DNA of 64,000 bases from Cohnella herbarum. Its GTDB lineage: Bacteria > Bacillota > Bacilli > Paenibacillales > Paenibacillaceae. How positions within the stretch are numbered: the first letter of the stretch is position 1; each line of letters opens with the position of its first letter. Under the pieces are notes generated by a model. It searched no databases. It saw nothing but the letters and a program-made list of their open reading frames with translations, and was not told the DNA's origin. Of the stretch, positions 44,601 to 52,314 are shown in pieces. A program made the translations under genes and the position numbers. Location: positions 4,304,501 to 4,368,500 of the forward strand of contig NZ_CP051680.1 in assembly GCF_012849095.1 (NCBI RefSeq). The letters run 5' to 3'.

Positions 44601-47104
44601 AAAAGGTCGGATGGCAGAGGAGTCAGCGCGGTTTGTTGCAGCGATACCCGAACGTTATCTACCTTCATTTTGCTGCCGTTAGCCTGGAAGCCTATGCCTC
44701 CTTTGGCATACGCGGTTGCCATATCGTTATTGTTAATCAACTTGTCATTGATCTGTTGCTCGACTCTGTTGCCGAATGTCCTTACGACATAGCGATACAT
44801 TTTGGCAGGATCGAGTGCCTCCGTGTAAGTTCCCCTATCCATAACATTCCAAGCGTTAGCCGGAGTTCTTTCGGCGAATTCAATGCCGTTGGATGCCGTT
44901 GCGTCCTTTCTTACCGCCATTTGATAATAGGGAAAATCGTTATTTTGGATTCGGTACATGACGGAGTTCCATCTTGCCGCATCGTTCGCCGCCAGATGAG
45001 TCACGTCCGCTTCGATTTTGTAATCGCCGAACATCGCCAAATATTCAGGGAGCAGTACCCTGGAAGGATTGTTGGGCGAAGCGCTCGCATCGATCTCCAA
45101 TGCTCCGTCCTTCACTCCTGCCTTTCCTACAGCGGCGCCTTCCTTACGAATCCATCCCTCTGGAAGCGAACCGTCCGCAATGGCGTCAAAATTTTCTTCA
45201 TATAATACGTATTCGGAATCGGCAGCATCCTTAGCGGCTATAAGCATCGTGGCCGATGCGCCGTCCATTTGCACGGTCAGCAGATGGGCCCCCTTCTGCT
45301 TCACTTTGATAACCCCGTCCTCTATGACGACCGCAGAATTATTGGATGACCAATTTAACTCGTCGCCCTTAAGCGTTCCAGAAGTAAAATCACTGAATTC
45401 CGCCTTGAAAGTAAGAGCGTCTAACGGGATCTCCGTTCCGGTTACCGCTAGCTTGTAGCCTTCATCCGGTACTAAAGAGAGGGTTTGCACGCCGGTAGTA
45501 GAGGGGGTTACAACGATCTGCTGTGCGGCTTCGGCATTGATATATACCGCTTTTACCGTTGCGGTTCCCTCTTTAACCGGAACGATTTTGTTATTGATAA
45601 TTTTAATGACGCTCTCGTCGGACGAATAAAGCTTAATCTGTTTATCTGTGAGAAGATCTGCGATTCCATCGGATTGATAGACGCTGCCCGTTACGCTCAC
45701 CGGCGTAGTTAAGGCTTCCAAAGTAGAAGGAAGAGTCACGTCCAGACGTTCCGCGGTAATTCTCGTCACCTTCAGGTTATCGAACGCAACTTTGCTCTGA
45801 TCGGCCTGAAAGCCGACCTTTCCCTTTTCCAACAACACATCGGGACCTAGATTTTGATCCACCACCATCGTATAATCGGGATCGCCCTTCGCCTTGATAT
45901 ATTCCTTAACATTGCTGCCGGAAACTCTGACTTTCCATGAATAATCTTCATTAAGAATCAACGGAGTCCACGTTCCCGTTACGGGCGTAGGCGTAGCCCA
46001 TTGATTATCTTGCTTCCTCAGGGCCACCTCATAACTGCCGTTCTGCCTAACAGCCATCTGATTATAAGGGTTCTTGCCGTTGGAAGCGCCTCTGAACATG
46101 ATAGCTGCCCACCGGGCTCCGTTCAGTACCTCCTCGAATCTCACGTCCGCCTCGATCACGTAGTTATCCCATTGGACGGGCGCCGTGATTCGGGCCTGTT
46201 TGCCGGAAGCATTTCCGTCGAACTTCAATGCCCTATTCCCGTATGTATCCTGAACGACGGAAATCGGAGTACTGCCGGCATTCACGTCCGATATCCATCC
46301 GAACGGGAGCTCGCCATCCGCATATCCTTCAAAATTTTCTTCTAGCAGCACCGGGTTAATAGCTCCCGTAACCGGATTGCCGTCTACCAGGTTGATTTGT
46401 CCGAAGCCGCTCGTATTATTCCAGAAAGATAAGGTATTGAATGCGCTCCAATAGCTATTTCTTATCTTTGAAGGATCCGTATCATAACGATCCGAAGCTC
46501 CGATTTCAATGCCCAATTGCTTCGTTACCAACGGATCCATACTCAACATATCCCACGGCACGGCCAGTTCCAGAGACCAACCGTTATTCGTAGTTTGGAT
46601 GGCTCTAAGAATCTTTTTCTCGTCTTTGCCGCTATGATTGTTGAGCGCCGCTCCAAAATGAAATTCCGGAGTCGTCGTTCCCGGCTGATAAACGAATCCC
46701 AACTGCATGTCGTCCTTCGCAAACGGAGTAGACCGATGCATCGTTGGATCCAAAAACACGTTGATATTATCCTGTTCGAACCAATAACCCGAACCGTTCG
46801 AAGTTAGATTATCGTCATCCAGCTTGACGCCAATGTAGAGATATTGGTTATCCCAGAGCAAACCGAAGCTCGAGTCTTTGAAAATGCCGTCCCCTTGCCT
46901 CGAATCCAACTGCTGATCAAGATTCCATATCGATTCATCTAGATTTCCGTCGATTACGGGCGCTACCAGCGTTTTGTTTACATCGAGCGATTTCCTTACC
47001 GCATCTGCAGCATTAGTCTTAGGCAAAAATGAATTAAACTGAATGATTCCACTTACTAGAGTAAAAATGAGGATAACGGAAAAGAACCTAGAATGTCTTA
47101 TCAC
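41657..47104 (-). CDS. SLH-anchored surface glycerophosphodiester phosphodiesterase
   Basis: About 1815 aa from GTG 47104. Signal peptide RFFSVILIFTLVSGIIQF with cleavage near TNAADA. Order: a CBM9/DOMON-like carbohydrate-binding domain (~35-225), two related concanavalin-like sandwiches (~240-420 and ~630-830) separated by Ig-like text, then a barrel-like region (~850-1100) ending in GLNGIVTDSP that looks like a GDPD domain without its catalytic residues. An intact GDPD domain follows (~1115-1370): IIAHRGMPSVSPENT, FIENDMFLTLDGHLIITHN, MAEIKTS. Ig-like and Gly-rich linkers lead to three SLH motifs (ADMANHWAKAEVELL; FHDVNSAAWYAED; FKDVQAVGWGNSEM). It should release glycerol-3-phosphate from cell-wall or external diesters at the surface. 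Confidence 0.88.
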   Translation of the reverse strand: MIRHSRFFSVILIFTLVSGIIQFNSFLPKTNAADAVRKSLDVNKTLVAPVIDGNLDESIWNLDQQLDSRQGDGIFKDSSFGLLWDNQYLYIGVKLDDDNLTSNGSGYWFEQDNINVFLDPTMHRSTPFAKDDMQLGFVYQPGTTTPEFHFGAALNNHSGKDEKKILRAIQTTNNGWSLELAVPWDMLSMDPLVTKQLGIEIGASDRYDTDPSKIRNSYWSAFNTLSFWNNTSGFGQINLVDGNPVTGAINPVLLEENFEGYADGELPFGWISDVNAGSTPISVVQDTYGNRALKFDGNASGKQARITAPVQWDNYVIEADVRFEEVLNGARWAAIMFRGASNGKNPYNQMAVRQNGSYEVALRKQDNQWATPTPVTGTWTPLILNEDYSWKVRVSGSNVKEYIKAKGDPDYTMVVDQNLGPDVLLEKGKVGFQADQSKVAFDNLKVTRITAERLDVTLPSTLEALTTPVSVTGSVYQSDGIADLLTDKQIKLYSSDESVIKIINNKIVPVKEGTATVKAVYINAEAAQQIVVTPSTTGVQTLSLVPDEGYKLAVTGTEIPLDALTFKAEFSDFTSGTLKGDELNWSSNNSAVVIEDGVIKVKQKGAHLLTVQMDGASATMLIAAKDAADSEYVLYEENFDAIADGSLPEGWIRKEGAAVGKAGVKDGALEIDASASPNNPSRVLLPEYLAMFGDYKIEADVTHLAANDAARWNSVMYRIQNNDFPYYQMAVRKDATASNGIEFAERTPANAWNVMDRGTYTEALDPAKMYRYVVRTFGNRVEQQINDKLINNNDMATAYAKGGIGFQANGSKMKVDNVRVSLQQTALTPLPSDLFVNVTEPETKISIAPSVVTEIKSMNDLSALTGTTLPATVIVHVNGDLKVTDPSGKTQIGDLDSMIDALGARMIPAFYVKDELTVNGLMDALKAKGIEDAFVISDNGDLVKRARTLYPMIRGIVDFSAMDIATKDDLLEVRRKTTVSLSKIAILPQKASSMENVAYLQQRAIIVWAQEAASQATKSLSLHQLITAGLNGIVTDSPTKAFEAYKVYDHETTLIRKPYIIAHRGMPSVSPENTLVSNRLGLEAGADFIENDMFLTLDGHLIITHNYELSTTTNGSGNVESYTLAQLKTLNANKPYPNGFPFEPMPTLDEQIELARQSGKMVMAEIKTSTPAAVDAFVRIIKEMGAEDVVNAMSFDANQLKRLALLMPEMPSGLLTGYIANESNVGRSLRETLKVLQPLNATFNTDYSGLGKNFMEAAKHRGILVSPWTFNNKADFMRLFKLGAFGITTDYSFWASDWAAAIKPEKDRYVLEKNETVPIVAEIESFKGDKTNVTPDIVWLDGQDLVEVNGSKMTAKKSGTAHALFRYTASMDESNTNLYDIYTQPVAIEIKGQKPEEPSEGGGNGGGGNGTGTGGTGGTDVPIPANPADVIVAVEGKVDAAALKKAFDAHSRVQVKFTGDNLELAAAGLLDASRKKDQDLVILGEHATYSLPLSVLNIEALAKQLNVSVDALSIRVTLQKLSGSDAAAVENSVTAAGGTPVAGTVKFEVEAVNQEGKSVAVSFGSTYVSRDIVLNKVVDPSKATGVQIFPGTNRMKFVPTLFYTKDGKTTATLKRNGNSLYTVIENNISFADMANHWAKAEVELLANKLVVNGVSANRFDGDRNINRAEFAALLVRALSLDPAKATTKFHDVNSAAWYAEDVATAVSAGLVSGYKDGTFRPDQEITRQELATMAIRALAYAGVDTTISADKQAEMLSRFKDVQAVGWGNSEMAAALNVGLLKGTTANTLGSESYATRAQSAVVLKRLLSKANFIN

Positions 47105-47165
47105 GAGTCTCCAATCCTTCCATTCTACGGATTTAGCTTCATCCGAATAGAGTTCAAGACAAGCC

Positions 47166-47237
47166 AAAAAACCCTTTATCCACCAAACGGAAGCGGCACG
47201 GAAAAATAAGCGCCATCCATTTGTTGCATAAAGGGTT
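47166..47237 (-). promoter_or_regulatory. leader terminator/attenuator, probable GlpP target
   Basis: On the minus strand a long hairpin starts AACCCTTTAT (47228-47237) and ends ATAAAGGGTT (47170-47179). It is extended inward by CAaCAAATGG / CCGTTTGgTG and GGCGC / GTGCC, and followed by six T (47166-47171). It stands 62 bases before the GDPD start and after a promoter, so transcription would stop unless antiterminated. Confidence 0.72.
47176..47229 (-). CDS. possible 17-aa leader peptide inside the attenuator
   Basis: ATG at 47229 with GAGGAG ten bases upstream (47240-47245) opens a frame of 17 codons (MQQMDGAYFSVPLPFGG) closing with TAA in the descending arm of the terminator stem. A ribosome translating it would disrupt the hairpin. 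It may be chance, but the ribosome binding site is good. Confidence 0.4.
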   Translation of the reverse strand: MQQMDGAYFSVPLPFGG

Positions 47238-47309
47238 ATCTCCTCGACTCATACCCTTATTATTCGATTGTCGGCTACAAGTTCTACTTTATCAGCCTTT
47301 TGTTATCGC

Positions 47310-47339
47310 AGTATCAAATGCAAATGAAAGATATGTAAA
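47310..47339 (-). promoter_or_regulatory. candidate promoter for the SLH-GDPD gene
   Basis: Minus-strand TTTACA (47334-47339), 18-bp spacer and GATACT (47310-47315), between the glpP stop and the attenuator. It would give a leader of about 200 bases. Confidence 0.5.
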
Positions 47340-47369
47340 CGTCGATTCGCACGTTAATAGAATCTAGCT

Positions 47370-47984
47370 CTATGATCGGGGCGCCCACAGGTGCTTGCTG
47401 CCCATCGAAACCGCGCTCGCTCCCGCTTGCAAGGCTATTTCGATTTCGGCATGATCCTGAATTAATCCGCCTGCGATAATAGGTTGGGGAAGCGTATCGC
47501 GCAGCTTCGTAATAACCCTTGGAATAAGGCCGGGCATAATCTCGACGGCATCAGGGCAGCTCTGCTCGATGTTCTGGATGCCTTGATCCAATGCCGAGTT
47601 ATCGATAAGGAACATTCTTTGAATGGCGATGAGCCCGCTCTTCTTGGCCTGCTTCACAAAGTGGCTTTTCGTGGAAATAATGCCTGTCGGTTTTATCCGC
47701 TCCGCTATAAATTTGATTACGATGGGATCGCTGCCCAACCCGTTAATAAAATCCACATGCAGGAAGACCTTTTTCCGCGCGCGAAGCACTTGGCTAACAT
47801 ACTCCTCCACCGTGAACAAATCGCCGATCAGCAAAAAGACTACCGGCCATTCGCTATTGCAAGCCGTTTGCAAATCCGCAGTCTTACGTACTGCCGGAAT
47901 GATTCTCTTAGGCCCCCAGTAATCGTGCAAATTTCGGTTCATCTCCAGCCCTACTCTCATCATGGTCTGATTCGTAACTCTCAC
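47370..47984 (-). CDS. glpP: GlpP-family glycerol-3-phosphate-responsive antiterminator
   Basis: 204 aa. The protein tracks Bacillus GlpP: RIIPAVRKTADL, KKVFLHVDFINGLGSDP, PTGIISTKSHFVKQAKK, AIQRMFLIDNSALDQGI, AVEIMPGLIPRVI and PIIAGGLIQDHAEIE. In B. subtilis GlpP binds glycerol-3-phosphate and then acts on leader mRNAs of glpD, glpFK and glpTQ to prevent termination. Here it lies directly upstream of a GDPD gene whose leader has a terminator, in the same direction. The start is uncertain: GTG 47984 (as given) or the ATG pair at 47963, neither with an ideal Shine-Dalgarno. Confidence 0.85.
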   Translation of the reverse strand: MRVTNQTMMRVGLEMNRNLHDYWGPKRIIPAVRKTADLQTACNSEWPVVFLLIGDLFTVEEYVSQVLRARKKVFLHVDFINGLGSDPIVIKFIAERIKPTGIISTKSHFVKQAKKSGLIAIQRMFLIDNSALDQGIQNIEQSCPDAVEIMPGLIPRVITKLRDTLPQPIIAGGLIQDHAEIEIALQAGASAVSMGSKHLWAPRS

Positions 47985-48132
47985 TCCAACTTAAACGATG
48001 AATGTTTGGGGAATGTGTTTAAAGTTTGGAGTTATTCGAACCATCCTCAAGTGAATAGTTTCAATGAACATTATGATATAGTATTAAAGTGCTAAAAGAG
48101 ATATTTTCCCAATGAACTCGGAGGAAGACGGA

Positions 48133-50745
48133 ATGATAGGATTACTCAGAAAAAGAACGATTTGCATCGCGGCGCTTGTCTCTATCCTTTTTTCGATTCT
48201 CCCTATTGGAGTTAGCCGGGCTGAAGAGTCGAAGCCTTATGATGCTTACTCCCTCATTGCCGAACTGGCTAAGCAAAATTATGCCGGGCGGCAAACCGGG
48301 ACACGCGGCTACGCGGATGCGGTAACGTACGTAGAGAACCAGATGCAAGCTGTCGGCATGATTCCTCTGTTGGGGGAGAAGACGTACCGGCAACGCTTTG
48401 AAGCAGGCGTGACGAAGATGACGAAAGAGCAAGTGACGGTAAACGGAAAGAGGCTCCGGTTTATGACGGATTACATGCCTTTTTCGCAAACGCCTACAGG
48501 AAATTACAAATCGGAAAAGCTCATCTATGCCGGGACCGGAACGGAAAAAGAATATGGCGCTAACGTTTCTTTGAAGAACAAATTCATTGTATTCCATTGG
48601 AATGATATTAACGGCAAGTTTCCCGAGGGGATACTCGATAGAGTTCAGCGCGCAGCGAAAAAAGGCGCGGCCGGCGTATTCATCGTCGCGAATGGCGAAT
48701 TAAAAGTCGGCAATGCCGAGCATCCGCTTAATACGAAGACGGTTGGAGTGCCCGTGCTGTACCTGTCATCGGCGGCGGCAACCGATCTTGGCGTAACGCA
48801 AGTAGCTACCGCCAAGGCGTTGCCTGATGCAAAGATCGATATCCAGATGACGATTGATCGGTCGAAGCAACCGGCGGAAAACCTGATCGGCGTCATCCCG
48901 GGCGAGAAGGAAGAGAAAGCAATCCTCTATATCGCGAATCTGGACGGTTTCGGCAGCTTGCCCGATAACCGCTGGTACGAGAGCGCGAAGGCTGGCGCGG
49001 CCGGAGTAGCGACAATGCTTCATTTGGCGAGCCATTATCGGGACCATAAGCCCGAGTATACGCTCTTATTCGCATTCGTCGGAGGCAAGTTTACGGAACA
49101 AGAAGGCGCGAAAGCACTGGCCGAAAAACTGAATTTCGAGCATATCGAGACTACGGTCGAGCTATACGCCATGGGCGGTAGCGGCCTTGCCAACGAAATG
49201 ATGTACAGTTATACGGACCCTTCGTATTCGGCGACGGCGTCCCGAGTCCTGCCGCAAACGGCTTGGCTAAATACGGACCTTGGCAATGCTCTAACTTCGC
49301 AATTATGGACGAAGACGAAAAAACTCGTACTCATCCGGGACCGGAACACATGGATCGACGATTCCATGTCGGATAAAGCGTTGAACGTAAACCGGACGGC
49401 GTTCGATGCGGGCGTGACATCGCTCGTCGGGCTTACCGATCGCTTAATCGCCGACGGAGTTGCGCAAGCGGAAAAGTCGTTTGCATACGGCACCTCTCCG
49501 GTCGATACGAATTTCCCAGGAACGACGGCGAAGGGGAAAAAGTTTGAGACGAAGCATTTCACCGTATATGCGGACGACATGTATGCAAAGCAGGTTACAA
49601 CGGCGGTTCAGCAGGAAATGGACAGCATCTACGAACGGATCGCGAAAGCGAACTATTATCCGGTTCCGGGGCAGAAGGTCATTGCGTTCTACATGAAAGA
49701 CGCGAGCATGGCTGCCAAGATCATGGGCCGCAGAGATCTCATCGAACGTCCTGAACAAGCCGGCGGCGGATTCGCTAACGTAAAGGACGGGCAGACGTAT
49801 TTATTCGGCGCATTCGGTCCGAGCTACGGCAACACGGCTCACGAGTTGAACCATGCGATGGCTTCCGCCAATCCATACGTGGGAACCGATTCGTTTGAAC
49901 AGCAGGAGTGGCAAGGGCAATCGAACCTCGTCGTGAAGGAGCAAGATACGAGGTCCGTTTTATCCGATCTGTTCAATCACGAAGTACCCTTAGCGATGGA
50001 GTTAGTTCGTAACTACCGAACTTCCTTCGATTGGGAATGGTATACCCGGAATAAGAAAAATCCGAATGGCCACTTGTACACCTACAAGCTCATCGGATCT
50101 ATGTATGCATATATTGACGACTTGTTCGGGGAAAATGCCTCGAGGCGCGCGGTTTACCGGATCTTCGAGGATCCGAAGCAAACCCCTGAGCACGTCGTCC
50201 TTGAAACAGGTCTTAAGAAAGAAGAATTTCTGGAAGGTTGGAGCAGTTGGGTGAGTAGCGGTGGCGCTAGTGCGACGGACAAGGCAAAGGCTGCCGCCGC
50301 TAAATACACGGACGTTTTGACGTGGTACGATTACCGTTTGCTTTACACGTTGCCTGCTTCCACGTCTTCACCAACCTCGGAAGAGAAAGCTCCGTCTTCT
50401 CAAGGTGACATGGTGAAGAAAGGAAACGTTCCGTTTACTCCGGCATTCCCGAACGACGATTTCCAAGTGACTGCATTCAATGTGACGATGACGTCGAAAG
50501 GCGCGGAATTCGTGCTGGATTACAAGAGCAAGATAACAAGTTTCGCATCGCTCTTCGACCCGCCCAACGGTGCGAAGTTAATGAAAGTGCAACCCTCCGC
50601 AATCAAGCCGGGACAAGGAAAAATAAAATTTGTTCTTAACTCCAAGGAATGGGCGACCGCGCTTAGCGTTCCCACTCTGACGATGCGACTCGGAAACGAA
50701 GAACGGTTCCTCTTTATTGATACCAAGTATCTTAAGGAGTTGTGA
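48133..50745 (+). CDS. secreted protein: degenerate M28 domain fused to an HExxH peptidase
   Basis: About 870 aa from ATG 48133 (GGAGG eight bases upstream). Signal peptide KRTICIAALVSILFSILPIG. Residues ~35-440 have the layout of an M28 aminopeptidase with a PA insert, but the zinc positions are lost: ANLDGFGS stands where AHYDS is usual, ESAKAGAAG where GANDNASG is usual, and FVGGKFTEQEG where AEEQG is usual. Residues ~470-700 contain AHELNHAMA, an HExxH zinc site, in a gluzincin-like domain (FTVYADDMYAKQV opening). A Ser/Thr-rich linker and a beta sandwich finish it. The M28 part may now only bind peptides. It is monocistronic, with a strong terminator after it. Confidence 0.75.
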   Translation: MIGLLRKRTICIAALVSILFSILPIGVSRAEESKPYDAYSLIAELAKQNYAGRQTGTRGYADAVTYVENQMQAVGMIPLLGEKTYRQRFEAGVTKMTKEQVTVNGKRLRFMTDYMPFSQTPTGNYKSEKLIYAGTGTEKEYGANVSLKNKFIVFHWNDINGKFPEGILDRVQRAAKKGAAGVFIVANGELKVGNAEHPLNTKTVGVPVLYLSSAAATDLGVTQVATAKALPDAKIDIQMTIDRSKQPAENLIGVIPGEKEEKAILYIANLDGFGSLPDNRWYESAKAGAAGVATMLHLASHYRDHKPEYTLLFAFVGGKFTEQEGAKALAEKLNFEHIETTVELYAMGGSGLANEMMYSYTDPSYSATASRVLPQTAWLNTDLGNALTSQLWTKTKKLVLIRDRNTWIDDSMSDKALNVNRTAFDAGVTSLVGLTDRLIADGVAQAEKSFAYGTSPVDTNFPGTTAKGKKFETKHFTVYADDMYAKQVTTAVQQEMDSIYERIAKANYYPVPGQKVIAFYMKDASMAAKIMGRRDLIERPEQAGGGFANVKDGQTYLFGAFGPSYGNTAHELNHAMASANPYVGTDSFEQQEWQGQSNLVVKEQDTRSVLSDLFNHEVPLAMELVRNYRTSFDWEWYTRNKKNPNGHLYTYKLIGSMYAYIDDLFGENASRRAVYRIFEDPKQTPEHVVLETGLKKEEFLEGWSSWVSSGGASATDKAKAAAAKYTDVLTWYDYRLLYTLPASTSSPTSEEKAPSSQGDMVKKGNVPFTPAFPNDDFQVTAFNVTMTSKGAEFVLDYKSKITSFASLFDPPNGAKLMKVQPSAIKPGQGKIKFVLNSKEWATALSVPTLTMRLGNEERFLFIDTKYLKEL

Positions 50746-50756
50746 ATGAAATTCAA

Positions 50757-50786
50757 CAGGCTACCGAGAAAACGGTAGCCTGTTTT
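50757..50786 (+). terminator. rho-independent terminator
   Basis: Perfect 10-bp stem CAGGCTACCG / CGGTAGCCTG, loop of six, then TTTT, 12 bases after the peptidase stop. Confidence 0.92.
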
Positions 50787-50851
50787 CGTAGAGCTATAGT
50801 TCCTCGTTAGCTCAATCCTATTTCCTAATTCTCGTTCACTCGGCAGACCCG

Positions 50852-51568
50852 CTATAATCCCGCTGCTGCTTTAATTTGTTGTCTCTGAGACATGATTAAT
50901 AATTTCAACTTTTCCGTTCCGAAGGCTCCTGCCGAAAAACCATTCGCTTTGGGATAGTAGACCATTCGAAATGACGTGCCGTCTTGAAGGTGCACGCGCA
51001 GGAAGATTCCTGCCTCATGCTTGATTGTCTCGTAGACCGCATCGAAGCCGACATAGGGCAGAGGTAGAAGCTCACTTATGAAATCCGATGACGCATCTTG
51101 GCTGAAGTTGCCGATTAATCTGCCATCTTGGCCGCTTTCCAGGCTTACTATCTCCACCTTGCCTTCAATGTCCATGAGATCTCCTACCGTTGCTGCATTC
51201 GGATTATCATTTACCTCGTAAACCTTGTTATTCGCTACGACGCGAAACTCCGATTTATAACCCTTCAATGCATAAACAACTGTACCAATCGGAAGGAATG
51301 CCGCGTCCCCGTTCTTAGACACGTGACCTGTACAAGCATGATCATTAAGCATGTAAGAGATTTTCCCTACCGTGTCCCCTAATTGCTCCGCCGTTACCGC
51401 CATGGTTCCATCGTTGTTCTGATAATACGTAATGTTATTGATTATCAGGAAATCGGCCCACTCATTGTCAGAATTACATGATCCTTTGCCCAACGTACTG
51501 CAGCTGGCCGCAACAATCATAAGTATGAGTACTAACGAAATCTGTCCCAAATTTTTAAACACTCTCAT
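50852..51568 (-). CDS. lipoprotein of unknown function
   Basis: About 238 aa from ATG 51568 (GAGGTG eight bases upstream). Signal with lipobox: GQISLVLILMIVAASC, so lipid-anchored outside the cell. The mature part has a short Ser/Gly/Asn stretch and then a compact beta-rich domain (FLIINNITYYQNNDGTMAVT, AFLPIGTVVYALKGYKSEFR). The C-terminal half is alpha/beta (GIFLRVHLQDGTSFRMVYYP). Two further cysteines (GSCNSDNE, DHACTG) could form a disulfide. Not recognised. It is convergent with the peptidase gene. Confidence 0.65.
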   Translation of the reverse strand: MRVFKNLGQISLVLILMIVAASCSTLGKGSCNSDNEWADFLIINNITYYQNNDGTMAVTAEQLGDTVGKISYMLNDHACTGHVSKNGDAAFLPIGTVVYALKGYKSEFRVVANNKVYEVNDNPNAATVGDLMDIEGKVEIVSLESGQDGRLIGNFSQDASSDFISELLPLPYVGFDAVYETIKHEAGIFLRVHLQDGTSFRMVYYPKANGFSAGAFGTEKLKLLIMSQRQQIKAAAGL

Positions 51569-51574
51569 CGTCAA

Positions 51575-52314
51575 TCACCTCAACCATTTAGACAGGTTTG
51601 CTGATGTTAATGTTTCGGCTTTCGATTAAAAAATACCTGCCCGTTACTCATTAAACGAAAAAGAAGCTACCACATGTCAGCCCCATTAACATCAAAACGA
51701 AACCTCGCGGTAGCAGTTCAAGTATCGTTCCTCATCGTATTAAAGATGTTGATGGTTGACTCGGCCGACCCGAAGGCCGAGTGACCCGTTTCATGAATAT
51801 TTTGTTAATGATGTATCTTCTATGTCCTAATTTCTCTTACTTTATTGGGTAAAAAAGTTCCACTTCTAATTCTTTAAGTCCATTATGAAAATAGTATTTT
51901 TTATTCTTTGGATCACAACATGGTTTCTGCAAATCCATCTAAAGATTTGAGTTCCAGGATTGGCTACGATTATCACCTCGTTTACCAATCCAAACGAGGG
52001 CATGCCGATTCCTTTAGCACGCCTCACCCATTAAAAGCCCCATGGAACCGTAGATTCGCTCGGGCTTTAATGGGTGCGGGGATTTCGTGATCAACGACGC
52101 TTGAAAAACACCATCATAAATCAACAATTTATGACAATTTATAGGTATTTAATTACATTATAAATGAACCTATTGTAGGTTTTTTGCATAAAAAATTTCA
52201 TATACACTATTACTTGGAAGATATAATAGGAAATAAACCTATACAATAATATTTAAGGAGGGAAGATTTAAGGAGTAAGGTTTTACAAATTTATTTGGAG
52301 AGGAAGATTTCAAA
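51575..52314. other. 740-base gap, no convincing gene
   Basis: Holds a hairpin ACTCGGCC / GGCCGAGT (51759-51782), the near-perfect inverted repeat at 52026-52077 and, from about 52090 on, strongly AT-rich DNA leading into the metzincin gene. Short open frames here have no ribosome binding site. Between 52138 and 52250 the word ACCTAT or its complement recurs four times, once as AACCTA-TTG-TAGGTT (52167-52181), a possible operator. Confidence 0.5.
52026..52077. repeat. 15-bp near-perfect inverted repeat at the edge of an AT-rich island
   Basis: CACCCATTAAAAGCCC (52026-52041) and GGGCTTTAATGGGTG (52063-52077) pair with a single extra base. There is no T run, so it is not an obvious terminator. 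It marks the shift from mixed to AT-rich sequence. Confidence 0.6.

Noticed and set aside
51908..52090. A 60-codon frame in the gap before the metzincin gene
   Set aside because: No Shine-Dalgarno, no hydrophobic or domain features, and it spans the 52026-52077 inverted repeat.
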